Assembly (NCBI GenBank): GCA_965208275.1
Contig: OZ242331.1
Span: 3,534,001-3,598,000, forward strand
Reading direction: 5' to 3'
Length of the DNA: 64,000 bases
Source of the DNA: Bin5 sp022827195
Lineage (GTDB): Bacteria > Chloroflexota > Anaerolineae > Caldilineales > Caldilineaceae
Shown here piece by piece: positions 1 through 9,344 of this stretch. Made by a program: the position numbers and the translations under genes. The notes beneath the pieces were generated by a model. That model had not been told where the DNA came from. It did not search any database and saw only the letters and a program-made list of their open reading frames with translations. Position 1 is the stretch's first letter. Each line of letters starts with the position of its first letter.

Positions 1-1101
1 AACGTCCTTTGGCAAAAGAGGACTTCTCCGGATATGAGGGCGGTTATTGGCGACGGTCATGATCACATTTTGGTGTTTAGTAAACAGAAAGAGCGGTTTA
101 AACAATCGGCGAACAAACTCTCAAAGACTGATAAGCAAAGAGCTGCATTTAAGAATCCAGACAACGATTCAAGAGGGCCGTGGGTATCATCCGACTTTAC
201 GGCTCAGGGCTACAGACCAAATCAGATGTATCGGATAACAACCCCTGGAGGAAAAGAGTATTTTCCACCTGAAGGAAAGTGCTGGAAAAATATTGAGAGC
301 GTTTACGTGGAGTTGGTACAGGCGGGAAGAATTTGGTTTGGACGAGATGGCTGCGGTATTCCGCGACGGAAAACCTATTTGAGTGAAGTGGAAGACATAA
401 CTGCCTGGTCGTGGTGGCCTAATGAAGAGGTTGGACATAATCAAGAAGCCAAAAGAGAATCTATTGCCTTGTTTGGAGTGGCGGATGCATTCCCTACCCC
501 CAAGCCTGAACGCCTCCTTCAACGTATCATCCATATCGGATCCAGCGTAGATGAAACTGTCCTGGACTTTTTTGCTGGTTCGGCAACCACCGCCGCAGTC
601 GCCCACAAAATGAATCGTCGTTGGATCACCATTGAACAGATGGATTACGTGGAAACTGTTACGCTCGAACGGCTGAAAAAAGTTGTGGGCGGTAATACGG
701 TAGAAGGGGCAATTGTTAATGATACCGGCGGCATTTCCGAATCCGTCAATTGGCAGGGCGGGGGCGACTTCATCTACTGCGAACTGATGCAGTACAATCA
801 GGCCTATATGGACAGAATCCAGGCCGCGAAATCGTCAGAAGAGTTGGTGGCGCTCTGGCGGGAGATCGCGGCCAATTCCTTCCTGAACTGGTACGTCAAC
901 CCAGAAACACCTGACGACGCCGTCGACGACTTCATAGCAATCGGCCAGAGCGTGAATGGATTGGACAATCAGAAGCGGCTGCTGGCGGAACTGCTCAACA
1001 AGAAAGAGCTCTACGTCAAACTTTCGGAGATAGACGATGAGGATTTCGCCGTCAGCGTGGGGGACAAGGCGCTGAACCAACAGTTCTACAGTGAATCGTA
1101 A
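1..1101 (+). CDS. mod: Type III restriction-modification DNA methyltransferase (Mod), 5' end outside window
   Basis: Adenine-specific DNA methyltransferase subunit of a type III restriction-modification system; it methylates the asymmetric recognition site and gives the Mod-Res complex its specificity. The reading frame is open from base 1, so the N-terminus, which should carry the DPPY catalytic motif in this motif order, lies upstream of the window. The visible 366 residues contain the S-adenosylmethionine-binding motif I (LDFFAGSATTA, about residue 188) followed by the typical RRWITIEQMDY segment. Upstream of it is a region with PTPKPERLLQRII, the usual lead-in to motif I in beta-class enzymes. 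The gene ends 21 bp before res, so they form one operon. Local base composition is clearly lower in GC than the later genes, which suggests acquisition by transfer (inference). Confidence 0.9.
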   Translation, partial: NVLWQKRTSPDMRAVIGDGHDHILVFSKQKERFKQSANKLSKTDKQRAAFKNPDNDSRGPWVSSDFTAQGYRPNQMYRITTPGGKEYFPPEGKCWKNIESVYVELVQAGRIWFGRDGCGIPRRKTYLSEVEDITAWSWWPNEEVGHNQEAKRESIALFGVADAFPTPKPERLLQRIIHIGSSVDETVLDFFAGSATTAAVAHKMNRRWITIEQMDYVETVTLERLKKVVGGNTVEGAIVNDTGGISESVNWQGGGDFIYCELMQYNQAYMDRIQAAKSSEELVALWREIAANSFLNWYVNPETPDDAVDDFIAIGQSVNGLDNQKRLLAELLNKKELYVKLSEIDDEDFAVSVGDKALNQQFYSES

Positions 1102-1122
1102 TGCAATCAGCGGATACAGACT

Positions 1123-3699
1123 ATGACTGACAGGTACTTGTATGAGGTGCTTGATGCCGTTTCCCAAATGGGATTTCTGAAAACAAGAATTCCCTCCTTT
1201 ATAAGAGACAATCTTAATCGCAAGTTTGACCTGCGCCCCTACCAGATAGATGCGTTTGCTCGCTTCTTCCACTGTCTCGACAACGACTATCCGGGCAAGG
1301 AGCGGCCGCTGCATTGTCTCTTTAATATGGCGACCGGCAGCGGCAAGACCCTGATCATGGCAGGGCTGCTTCTTTACCTCTACCAAAAGGGCTACCGCAG
1401 TTTTCTCTTCTTCGTCAATTCCACAAACATCATCGCCAAGACTAGAGACAACTTTCTCAATCCTCGGTCATCCAAGTACCTTTTCAACCAACAAATCTGT
1501 TTCGCCTCCAACCCCGTGACCATTACACCGGTTGACAACTTTGAAGGAAATAACCAGAACGACATCAACATCTGTTTTACCACCATTCAGAAGCTGCATT
1601 CCGACCTGACCAATGCCAAAGAGAACGCGCTGACCTACGAGGACTTCAAAGACAAGAAGATCGTCCTGCTGGCCGATGAAGCCCACCATATGAACGTCAG
1701 CACAAAAGCACAGCGGGAACTTGAGCAAAGCTGGGAAGATACTGTGGAGGGTATTTTTCGGCAGAATGAAGACAATCTGCTCTTGGAATTCACCGCCACA
1801 CTGGATTACTCGCACCCGAAGGTGGTCGACAAATACCTCAACAAGGTCCTGTACCGCTTTGACTTGCGGGATTTTCGCAATGACGGCTATTCCAAGGATA
1901 TATATATCGTTCAGGCAGACTTTGAAGAGAGAGACCGCATCATCCAGGCGCTCATTCTCAGTCAGTATAAGCAGGAGGTCGCGGCCAAGCATCGGATCGA
2001 CCTCAAACCGGTCATCCTCTTCAAAGCGCAGAGAACGATCGCCCAGTCCAGAGAGAACAAAGCCAACTTCCACAAGACTGTCGAAAACCTTGTGGCAGAA
2101 GATATACTGCGGATTCGGAAGAGATCGGACTTATCGCTGTTGCAACGCGCATTCGCGTTTTTCGCCGCGAACGGCATCACGCCCATGCAACTGACGGAGA
2201 GGCTGCGACGGGAATTCGAAGAGAGCCGCTGCATCTCCGTGAATGAAGAGCGGGAGAAGGAAAATCAGCAGATCCTTCTCAACACGCTTGAAGACCGGAA
2301 CAACCGCATCCGCGCCATCTTCGCCGTGCAAAAGCTGAACGAGGGCTGGGACGTGCTCAATCTCTTTGATATCGTGCGCTGCTATACGACCCGTGACGCC
2401 AGGGGCAACAAGCCCGGCAAAACGACCATCGCTGAAGCGCAATTGATCGGGCGCGGCGCGCGCTACTTCCCTTTTGCCTTGGACGATCACTCCGACCGGG
2501 ACAAACGCAAGTTCGACAAAAACCTGACCGCTGAACTGCGCGTTTTGGAGGAACTGCATTACCATAGCGTGAATGATTCCCGCTATATTGCCGAGCTGCG
2601 CACCGCCCTGATCGACGAAGGCATGATTGATGAGAAGGAGGTCAATAGGACACTCAAACTTAAGGATTCGTTCAAGGACACCAGTTTTTACAAGCATGGC
2701 CTTATCTATCTCAATTCGCGCGTCCGGAACAGAAACGAACATATCCGGTCATTCGCCGATATGGGTGTCTCTTCGAAGAACTACCACCATCCGCTTGCAA
2801 CGGGCAGGGGATCCTCCGTGCCCGCTTTCAATGTCAACGGCAATGATACCCTTATCGCAGAAGCGGGCCGCAAAGATGTTCGCGTCTGCGACATACCTGT
2901 TCACATCGTCAGGAATGCGCTGGCGCGTAATGCCTTCTTTTCTTTCCAGTCCCTAAAGAGATACTTCCCGTATATCCGCTCCGTCCGTCAGTTTATCGAA
3001 GATGAAGCTTACCTGGGCGGACTGGCCATCACATTCCAGGGAGACAAGAAAGCGCTCTACGTGTTAGATTATGAGGCCCTGTTCTCTGCGATGACAGGTC
3101 TGCTGGGGCGTGTCGAAACTGAACTGCGTGAGAAGACGACGGAATACAAGGGGACTGATCGCTTTAAGCCAAACAGTATCGCGTCTGTCTTCACGGATAA
3201 GACCCTCAGATTGCGTAGCGAAAGCGAAAGGGCGTATGGAGACGAACAGTTTGTAGGCCAATGGGACTGGTACGTCTATGATGCGAACTACGGCACCGCC
3301 GAAGAAAAGGCATTTGTGCGGATGCTTCAGCGCCAAATGGACAGGCTGAAAGAACGGTATGACGGGATCTACCTGGTACGCAACGAAAGGCACTTCAAGA
3401 TCTACAACTATGACGATGGACAGGCGTTTGAGCCGGACTTCGTACTGTTCTTGCGCGAGAATGACGGAAACATGCTTACCTACCAAATGTATGTTGAACC
3501 GAAGGGAAGGCATCTGAAAGAGCACGACAGTTGGAAAGGGAACTTCTTGCTCAAGCTGACGGCGAAGTTTGAAGAAAAAACACTGGAATTCAAGACGCAG
3601 AGCGGAAAGCAGACATATAGATTGATAGGCGTGCCATTCTATAACAATGAAGATGAGAACGCATTCGAGCGGAGCCTGTATGAAACAATAGGACAATGA
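1123..3699 (+). CDS. res: Type III restriction endonuclease Res subunit (DEAD/DEAH helicase-nuclease)
   Basis: ATP-dependent translocase/nuclease partner of Mod. It cuts DNA after two head-to-head unmethylated sites communicate. The 858-residue protein has a SF2 helicase core with Walker A NMATGSGKT (about residues 68-76), a DEAH-type Walker B LLADEAHH (about 183-190), helicase C-terminal motifs around KLNEGWDVLNLFD, and IGRGARY (motif VI region). The C-terminal PD-(D/E)XK nuclease is visible as FEPDFVLF followed by YVEPKGR (about 769 and 790). All catalytic signatures are intact, and the length is normal for the family. The start ATG lies 21 bp after the mod stop. Downstream lies a degenerate toxin-antitoxin-like pair, so this looks like the edge of a defence region. 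Confidence 0.93.
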   Translation: MTDRYLYEVLDAVSQMGFLKTRIPSFIRDNLNRKFDLRPYQIDAFARFFHCLDNDYPGKERPLHCLFNMATGSGKTLIMAGLLLYLYQKGYRSFLFFVNSTNIIAKTRDNFLNPRSSKYLFNQQICFASNPVTITPVDNFEGNNQNDINICFTTIQKLHSDLTNAKENALTYEDFKDKKIVLLADEAHHMNVSTKAQRELEQSWEDTVEGIFRQNEDNLLLEFTATLDYSHPKVVDKYLNKVLYRFDLRDFRNDGYSKDIYIVQADFEERDRIIQALILSQYKQEVAAKHRIDLKPVILFKAQRTIAQSRENKANFHKTVENLVAEDILRIRKRSDLSLLQRAFAFFAANGITPMQLTERLRREFEESRCISVNEEREKENQQILLNTLEDRNNRIRAIFAVQKLNEGWDVLNLFDIVRCYTTRDARGNKPGKTTIAEAQLIGRGARYFPFALDDHSDRDKRKFDKNLTAELRVLEELHYHSVNDSRYIAELRTALIDEGMIDEKEVNRTLKLKDSFKDTSFYKHGLIYLNSRVRNRNEHIRSFADMGVSSKNYHHPLATGRGSSVPAFNVNGNDTLIAEAGRKDVRVCDIPVHIVRNALARNAFFSFQSLKRYFPYIRSVRQFIEDEAYLGGLAITFQGDKKALYVLDYEALFSAMTGLLGRVETELREKTTEYKGTDRFKPNSIASVFTDKTLRLRSESERAYGDEQFVGQWDWYVYDANYGTAEEKAFVRMLQRQMDRLKERYDGIYLVRNERHFKIYNYDDGQAFEPDFVLFLRENDGNMLTYQMYVEPKGRHLKEHDSWKGNFLLKLTAKFEEKTLEFKTQSGKQTYRLIGVPFYNNEDENAFERSLYETIGQ

Positions 3700-3762
3700 A
3701 GTTCCACGCCCATTCACGTCGTTTGGCATGGATGATTATCAGGCAAATAATGGAGAATCTCC

Positions 3763-4193
3763 ATGAGCGGTCACGTCATCCGCTTGATTCAGAGAGCCAA
3801 TCACTTCGACAAGGTGTATTCCTAGTTGAAAGAGGCCGTCAAGCTGGCGGGGCGGCGCCAACTCTCGAGGTTGGAAGCGTAGGGGTTGATACAGGACTTT
3901 TAGTACACGCGTGAGTTGGCGCGTAAAACGCTCAAAGGATTTCTCGAGGAGCGCGGTGTGCGGGGCCTGTACGGATCAAGAGACACGAGCCGCGCAGCGT
4001 TCAGTGCGGGGCTGATCGAAGACGGCGAAACATGGATGGAGATGATCCGGAGCCGAAACCTGACGACGCACACTTACAATGAGGCTACGGCTGCCCAAAT
4101 CGTCGCTGCGATTCTTGACACATACTTCATACATGCTTCGCAGAGTTTCAGGGTTTGCAGACAAGGCTGGCGCATTTGAAACAAGACGAATAA
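3763..4193 (+). pseudogene. HI0074-family nucleotidyltransferase substrate-binding protein, decayed
   Basis: The frame starting at ATG 3763 reads MSGHVIRLIQRANHFDKVYS, then stop, LKEAVKLAGRRQLSRLEA, stop, GLIQDF, stop, then continues openly from TTG 3916 with ARKTLKGFLEERGVRGLYG, AGLIEDGETWMEMI and RSRNLTTHTYNE. These are hallmark segments of the HI0074 family (HEPN-like helical partner of minimal nucleotidyltransferases). All three nonsense codons are TAG (3823, 3880, 3901), at positions where the family usually has Gln, Gln and Glu/Phe. Near 4125 the frame is lost again: the usual C-terminus, read as FQGLQTRLAHLKQDE, continues in another frame to a TAA just before the nucleotidyltransferase ATG at 4196. 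With three stops plus a frameshift it cannot make the native protein. Confidence 0.8.
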
Positions 4194-4195
4194 CA

Positions 4196-4559
4196 ATGAA
4201 TTCCAGTCGTCGAGCCGAATCGGATACCGGCTTGTCCGATTCGGTGGTCCATAGAATCTGCGCCGTGTTTTCCCGCTACCCGCAAGTAGCAGAGGCAATC
4301 TTGTATGGCTCCCGCGCAATGGGCACTTACAAGAACGGCTCTGACATCGACCTGACTCTGTGCGGCGGCGAGGACCTGACGCTACGAGTGTGCCACAGAA
4401 TTGCGGATGAACTGGATGACCTGCTGTTGCCATACACGATCGACCTGTCGATTTTGCGCGATATCAGTGGACCCCGGCTTGTTGAAGCATATTGAAAATG
4501 TCGGGGTGGCGCTGTACGGGTGGCGGCAAGAGCTGGTTGACGAGGAGGGCAGTGGATGA
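4196..4559 (+). pseudogene. Minimal nucleotidyltransferase (HI0073/MNT type), frameshifted near its C-terminus
   Basis: The open frame 4196-4495 encodes a small MNT-fold protein with the catalytic signature GSRAMGTYKNGSDIDL (GS...DxD), followed by LLPYTIDLSIL, which supplies the third acidic residue. The frame stops after RLVEAY. One base further on, the expected family C-terminus reads HIENVGVALYGWRQELVDE in a shifted frame to the TGA at 4557-4559, so a single-base insertion near 4485 appears to have truncated it. It is the partner of the upstream HI0074-like pseudogene (spacing of a few bases), which is the standard pairing. The truncated catalytic domain might still fold, but the pair as a system looks dead. 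Confidence 0.75.
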
Positions 4560-4721
4560 CGTGGCGTCTGTGCTGCGAGTAGGGAGACGCGGGCAGGGGC
4601 GCAGACCTCTTCCTTCCTTCTCTGCCTGGCACGCAGTCCAAATGGCTAAAGTGCCGGCACGATAGGAGCAGGATCAGACCTGTACGTCCAAACCGGCAAC
4701 CTTCACACGATCGGAGTCAGC

Positions 4722-5828
4722 ATGACCTACAGAGTAGCGATCATCGGACATACGGGCCGCGGCAGTTACGGACACTATCTCGACCAGTCCTTTGTTGGCG
4801 TCGAAGGCGCCTCGATCGTGGCGCTGGCCGATCCGGACGAGACAGGACGCCAGGAGGCGCTACAGCGCACCGGTGCGCGCAAAGGATACGCCGACTACCG
4901 GCAGATGCTGGCCGAGGAGCGCCCGGACATCACGGTCATCGCCACGCGCGAGATCGGCGACCACTACGGGCTTGCGATGGCGGCAGCAGAGGCCGACACG
5001 CACATCTACATCGAGAAGCCGGTAGCGGCCTCTCCCGCCGAGGTGGATGAGATGGTCGCGGCCTGCGACCGCAACGGAAAACTGCTGATCGTCGCCTGCC
5101 CATGGCGCGGGCACCCTCCTATTCAACATACGGCCATTCCGCTCATCAAGGGGGGCAAGATCGGCGAGCCGCGCCTCGCCCGCATCTACGGTATGAACGG
5201 AGAGCATGGCGGCAACGAGTGGTTCCTGGACCTCTACCCTCACTTTTTCGACTTTTTGTGGCAGGTTTGGGGCGAGCCGCTCTGGTGCCACGCCCACATC
5301 ACACAGGACGGCCGCGACGCGACGCCGAAAGACGTCAAGGAGGGCATGGAAGGGATGGGCTTGGTGGCGGGCAACGGCATTCGGGCTTACTACGTCTTCA
5401 GCGACGGTTTCGCGGCGGACTTTGAATCCTATGAAGGCGATCACAAGGAGCGGCCCTACCGGATCGACATTCACGGCACGGCGGGCACGCTCTCGCTGCC
5501 TGGACCGATGAGCAACCAGCCGGACATATACTTCCACCCGCTGGTAAGCCCGGGGCTGTTCAATGATGACCGCTGGCAGGTTATCCCAGCGGAGCCGCCG
5601 CCCGATGCGCACAAGTGGGTAAAGGCGCACCACCGCATGGCGCGCTCGATGCTGGCCATGCTGGATGGCCGCGAGCCGGAGTTTCCTTTGCTGGATGGCC
5701 GCACGGCGCGCCGCCATGTCGAATGGGCGATGGCCGCGCACGCCTCGCACATCGCGGGTGCGCGCGTGCCGCTGCCCTTGAACGATCCTCACAACCCTTT
5801 TGACTCCTGGCGCGAGGACACGGTCTAA
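4722..5828 (+). CDS. Gfo/Idh/MocA family NAD(P)-dependent oxidoreductase
   Basis: Cytoplasmic dehydrogenase of the glucose-fructose oxidoreductase/inositol dehydrogenase family, acting on a sugar, inositol or related polyol; the substrate cannot be read from sequence. The N-terminal Rossmann fold shows YRVAIIGHTGRGSYGHY (dinucleotide-binding loop, residues 3-19) and ALADPDE after beta-2. The family EKP motif (HIYIEKPVA) falls near residue 100. The 368-residue length is typical. A GGAG element lies about 8 bp before the ATG. It is followed 66 bp later by a PhyH-type dioxygenase gene with its own strong ribosome-binding site, suggesting that a dehydrogenase and a hydroxylase act on the same compound (inference). 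Confidence 0.87.
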   Translation: MTYRVAIIGHTGRGSYGHYLDQSFVGVEGASIVALADPDETGRQEALQRTGARKGYADYRQMLAEERPDITVIATREIGDHYGLAMAAAEADTHIYIEKPVAASPAEVDEMVAACDRNGKLLIVACPWRGHPPIQHTAIPLIKGGKIGEPRLARIYGMNGEHGGNEWFLDLYPHFFDFLWQVWGEPLWCHAHITQDGRDATPKDVKEGMEGMGLVAGNGIRAYYVFSDGFAADFESYEGDHKERPYRIDIHGTAGTLSLPGPMSNQPDIYFHPLVSPGLFNDDRWQVIPAEPPPDAHKWVKAHHRMARSMLAMLDGREPEFPLLDGRTARRHVEWAMAAHASHIAGARVPLPLNDPHNPFDSWREDTV

Positions 5829-5894
5829 TCCTTAAGCGCGAGCGAAGTCCGATAGAGTTTTGCATTCTAAAGACAGGCGAAAGGAGAAAGTCCA

Positions 5895-6911
5895 ATGCAG
5901 CCCTTTCTGGATTCGACCGATGCAGTAAATGACGGCGTAGAACTCAGCCGCCGCATGGAACGAGACGGCTATCTGTTCATAAGCGAGTTGCTTCCCCCTG
6001 CGGTCGTTGAGACGCTGCGGATGCAGATTCTGGAGATCGCGCGCGATGCGGGTTGGGTGCAGCGCGGTACGCCGCTTGCGGATGCGGTTGCCGACCTGAG
6101 CGGATTTTGCGTGGAGCCTGAGCCTGTCTACATGCAGAAGTATCACGACATGTACAGGCTGCCGGAGTTCCACGCCATCCAGCATCACCCCAATCTGGTC
6201 GGGCTATTCGAGCGGATGCTGGAGGAGCCGGTATTGCCGCACCCGCGCATCATTGGGCGTACGATTTTCCCGCAGCGCGAAGCGTTCACCACGCCGCCGC
6301 ACCAGGATTTCATCCCGATACAGGGGACGGAGGACACCTACACCGCCTGGGTCCCGCTGAGCGATCTGCCGAGGGAAATGGGGGGGCTGCAGATTGCAGC
6401 CGGGTCGCACCGGCGCGGCGTATACGACTTCCAACCGGCGATGGGCGCGGGCGGGCTGGAGGTTCTCGACCCGCTCGAGGGTACATGGAGGTACAGCCCG
6501 TTCAAACAGGGGGATGTGCTCATCTTTCACAGCCTGGCGGTCCACAAGGGGATGCCGAACGGCTGCGACCGCCTGCGCATGTCGATCGATGCCCGCTACC
6601 AGAGGGCGAGCGAGCCGATCGCGCCGGGCAGCCTGCAGCCGCACTGTCAGCCGAGCACGTGGGAGGAGGTCTACGCGGGGTGGCCGGAGACGGAGCTGAA
6701 GTATTACTGGCGCAAGTGGGAGATGGAGATCAAGGAGTACGACAACAGCTACCACGAAAGACGGGATGAGATGGCGCTCGAGATGGCCAAGGAGGGTGAT
6801 ACGCGCGCCATTTCGACGCTGCAGCGCATCATTGCCCGCGATGAAAACCCGACCAAGCGCGAGGAGGCGGAGGCGCTGCTTGCCTCGCTGCAGGAGTTGG
6901 CGGACGCGTAG
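5895..6911 (+). CDS. Phytanoyl-CoA dioxygenase (PhyH) family protein
   Basis: Putative Fe(II)/2-oxoglutarate-dependent oxygenase of the PhyH family, 338 residues. The double-stranded beta-helix metal motif is visible as HQD (about residues 136-138) in PPHQDFIPIQG, with the distal histidine in FHSLAVHKG (about 217) and the 2-oxoglutarate-binding arginine candidate in RLRMSIDARY. MGGLQIAAGSHRRG is the usual turn between strands. The ATG is preceded by AAGGAGAAAG. The C-terminal 80 residues are charged and helical (KWEMEIKEYDNSYHERR). A closely similar tail, YYWRDYDLEFKEYD, occurs in the PhyH gene at 31520, so these two are paralogues. Substrate unknown. Confidence 0.88.
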   Translation: MQPFLDSTDAVNDGVELSRRMERDGYLFISELLPPAVVETLRMQILEIARDAGWVQRGTPLADAVADLSGFCVEPEPVYMQKYHDMYRLPEFHAIQHHPNLVGLFERMLEEPVLPHPRIIGRTIFPQREAFTTPPHQDFIPIQGTEDTYTAWVPLSDLPREMGGLQIAAGSHRRGVYDFQPAMGAGGLEVLDPLEGTWRYSPFKQGDVLIFHSLAVHKGMPNGCDRLRMSIDARYQRASEPIAPGSLQPHCQPSTWEEVYAGWPETELKYYWRKWEMEIKEYDNSYHERRDEMALEMAKEGDTRAISTLQRIIARDENPTKREEAEALLASLQELADA

Positions 6912-7224
6912 GGGGATGGAGGGCGGTCTGACAGGATGAATCGAGAGAAAGAGTTAAGGAAGCCTTGAACTCCCCGTAGAGAATAGGCCGAAACTGCGCG
7001 TACTGCTCGGCGGACTGGATTCTGCGCTGAGCATTTGGCTGAAAGACAGGCTTCCCGAACAGCCGGGGCCGGTTGAGATTTCCAGGTTGAGAGAATTGTA
7101 CGGTTCGGACCCTCTCCCAGAAGTCCGGCGGTCTTTCGGCAGCGTCTAAGCGTTCTTTTGGCAGGTCAAGGCTCAAGAGAAGCAGCGCCAAACCTGCACT
7201 TCCACCACCGCCTCAAGAATCGAT
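6912..7224. other. Intergenic region without a recognisable gene
   Basis: About 310 bp between the PhyH gene and the tRNA-Pro promoter. Short open frames exist on both strands, but none has a ribosome-binding site, a known motif or a homologous look. I see no repeat or hairpin of note. Confidence 0.5.
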
Positions 7225-7254
7225 TTGCTCGAAGCCGCGGTCATGCGTTATACT
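7225..7254 (+). promoter_or_regulatory. Sigma70-type promoter of tRNA-Pro
   Basis: TTGCTC at 7225-7230 and TATACT at 7249-7254 are separated by 18 bp. They lie 11 bp before the mature tRNA 5' end, a normal distance for a stable-RNA promoter. Confidence 0.6.
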
Positions 7255-7265
7255 TTTTCCAAGTT

Positions 7266-7342
<77 letters not shown>

Positions 7343-7427
7343 ATACGCAGAACGGTTGACCCAATTCACCTGCATGCTTTTGCCTGCGGCTCGACTAGTC
7401 TGCGAATCTAAGCACGCTGTGTAATCT

Positions 7428-7465
7428 GCCGTCGGAAACAGGAACATTCTGCGACGGCGTTTTTT
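7428..7465 (+). terminator. Possible intrinsic terminator downstream of tRNA-Pro
   Basis: Inverted repeat GCCGTCG (7428-7434) and CGACGGC (7452-7458) with a 17-nt loop, followed by G and six T. The loop is long, so this is a moderate call. Confidence 0.55.
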
Positions 7466-7547
7466 ATCCCGCGGAGATTGCGGGAGCCAGGGCGAGGGCA
7501 CGGCGAGGACGCCAACGTTTACGGCGCAGCGATGCCCGCCGATCAAA

Positions 7548-9344
7548 ATGGATGCAAGGGTCAATTCCTGTCCTTCCTTGACCGAGCGCGACATTGCGCT
7601 TCTGTACCGGATCGAGGCCTGCTTGCCGATTACGGCCGATGTCAGCCGGTCCGATGTGATGTTGTGCTGTTTGACGGACAGGAACCATGTTCTCTCCTCA
7701 CAGAGCGGGGGCAGAGTGCCGCCTGCGGATGCACGGATCCTGGTGGCGCGTCATGCGGCTCCCCGATCGCTCTCTTCTATCTACGTAGATGACTTGACCG
7801 GGCGCGCCTACACGCTTGCCGCGCAGCCGACCGTCCATCGCGCTTTGATGGAGGACCGGAGAGGCAAGGTAGCGCAAAAGAAGGTACCACCTGGGCGGAC
7901 GAGCAGCGGTGCGCCGGTCATACAACAGGTATTTCCGGTGCGAAACGCGGCAAACCGGGTGATTGGGGCGATGCTGATTGAGACGAACATGATCGAGTAC
8001 GAGCGGCAGCGGCGTCGCGACCGGCCTTTCCGCCAAGCAGTCGGCTGGCTGCAGAGTATGGCGGTGCAGGGCGAAATCGAGGCAGCCGAGGCAGCTGGCA
8101 GGTTTGGAAGTCTCGACGGCATCTTCCTGGTCGATGAACAGTCTTGTATCAGTTACATGAGCGGCATCGCCATGAACCTGTTCCGCTCGGTCGGAAAGGG
8201 GGCGGAGACGCGCGGCGGGCCGATCTCGGACCTGGAAACGGAGGACGAGCAGCTGGTCAGTCAGGCCGTTCAGGCCAATTGTTGTGTAAAGAGCCGAACG
8301 GAGAGTGAAGATGGGCGCGTCTGGGTGAGGACGGCGATACCTTTGCGGGCACCGCGCGGCAGCCTGCACGAGATGAGCCGGCGGATGCGGGAACAGTTGC
8401 AGGCGAGGCGGCTGCGTTCTCTGGTCGAGCGAACGCCTCGGATCGATGGGGTACTGGTTCTGCTGCACGATGCGACGGTGGCGGTACAGAGTGAGCGGGA
8501 GTTGAACGTAAAGTCGGCGATGATCCAAGAGGTACATCACCGGGTCAAGAACAACCTGCAGACCATCGCCGCTATCTTGCGAATACAGAGCCGGCGCAGC
8601 GAGAGCGTTGAAGAACGGCAACACCTGACCGACGCTGTGAACCGCATTTTCAGCATGTCGGTGATCCACGAGTTTCTGAGTCAGGATGAACACCGTCCAA
8701 TCAACATCCGCGACGTATGTCTGCGGATCGTGGGACAAGCGCGCGAGGTTGCGGTCAATCCGGGGCGGCGCGTGGAGTTTGAGATGGAGGGGCCGAATAT
8801 CCGCTTGCCGGCCAGCCAGGCGACCGCCTCGGCGCTGGTTGTCAATGAGTTGTTGATGAACGCCATCGAACACGGCCTCAAAGACCGGGAGGACGGGAAG
8901 ATTTGGGTCGCTCTCGAAGATTTGGGTGACAAGGTGCGGATCGAAGTGGCAGACAACGGACATGGTCTGCCGTCAGGTTTTGGCCCGGTCTCAAGGGGCG
9001 AAGGCGGCGGCAGCCTGGGTCTGCAGATCGTGCATACATTGGTAACCGATGACCTGAAGGGCGAACTGCTGATCGAACCGAAGGGCAAGGGGGCGCGAAT
9101 TGACGGCTCTTGGGGGCCGCCGCCGGCCGGAGAAGTGCCGACCAATGGCAAGGTGGCGGTGGTTGCCCGCAGCGGGACGCGCGCGGTAATCACTTTTCCA
9201 AAGCGCTCGATCAGTGTAGAGTCGGTGGTAGCGCAAGCACAGCAGCAAAGGCGGCCGCCCAGAATTCAAGGGCCGGCAGGACCGCGAGCCTACGTCAAAG
9301 AGCCACAAACAGCTGAGGACTCACAGTGGAGCGGACACGCATAG
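7548..9344 (+). CDS. pdtaS: Sensor histidine kinase, PdtaS-like (HisKA_2/HATPase)
   Basis: Histidine kinase that phosphorylates the ANTAR regulator encoded immediately downstream. Residues 1-150 resemble the N-terminal sensor domain of the actinobacterial PdtaS group, followed by a PAS-like middle region (about 180-290). The HisKA_2 dimerisation box EVHHRVKNNLQTIAAIL carries the phospho-accepting histidine near 329-330. The ATPase domain shows the N box NELLMNAIEHGL, G1 ADNGHGLPSG and G2 GSLGLQIVHTLV. A loop rich in Gly/Pro (GSWGPPPAGEVPTNG) is inserted before the last strand. There are no transmembrane segments, so it is a cytosolic sensor. It overlaps the next gene by 19 bp, supporting co-translation. 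No strong ribosome-binding site is seen, so the exact start is uncertain. Confidence 0.88.
   Translation: MDARVNSCPSLTERDIALLYRIEACLPITADVSRSDVMLCCLTDRNHVLSSQSGGRVPPADARILVARHAAPRSLSSIYVDDLTGRAYTLAAQPTVHRALMEDRRGKVAQKKVPPGRTSSGAPVIQQVFPVRNAANRVIGAMLIETNMIEYERQRRRDRPFRQAVGWLQSMAVQGEIEAAEAAGRFGSLDGIFLVDEQSCISYMSGIAMNLFRSVGKGAETRGGPISDLETEDEQLVSQAVQANCCVKSRTESEDGRVWVRTAIPLRAPRGSLHEMSRRMREQLQARRLRSLVERTPRIDGVLVLLHDATVAVQSERELNVKSAMIQEVHHRVKNNLQTIAAILRIQSRRSESVEERQHLTDAVNRIFSMSVIHEFLSQDEHRPINIRDVCLRIVGQAREVAVNPGRRVEFEMEGPNIRLPASQATASALVVNELLMNAIEHGLKDREDGKIWVALEDLGDKVRIEVADNGHGLPSGFGPVSRGEGGGSLGLQIVHTLVTDDLKGELLIEPKGKGARIDGSWGPPPAGEVPTNGKVAVVARSGTRAVITFPKRSISVESVVAQAQQQRRPPRIQGPAGPRAYVKEPQTAEDSQWSGHA

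Noticed and set aside
3696..3914. 72-residue frame after res
   Set aside because: It is an alternative frame of the HI0074-like pseudogene; the family-matching residues lie in another frame.
3763..4193. Three in-frame TAG codons (plus one in 45615-45800) as a sign of amber recoding
   Set aside because: Many intact genes here end in TAG (for example at 6911, 27208, 28075, 40588, 49069 and 51030), and the same pseudogene also carries a frameshift, so ordinary decay is the simpler explanation.
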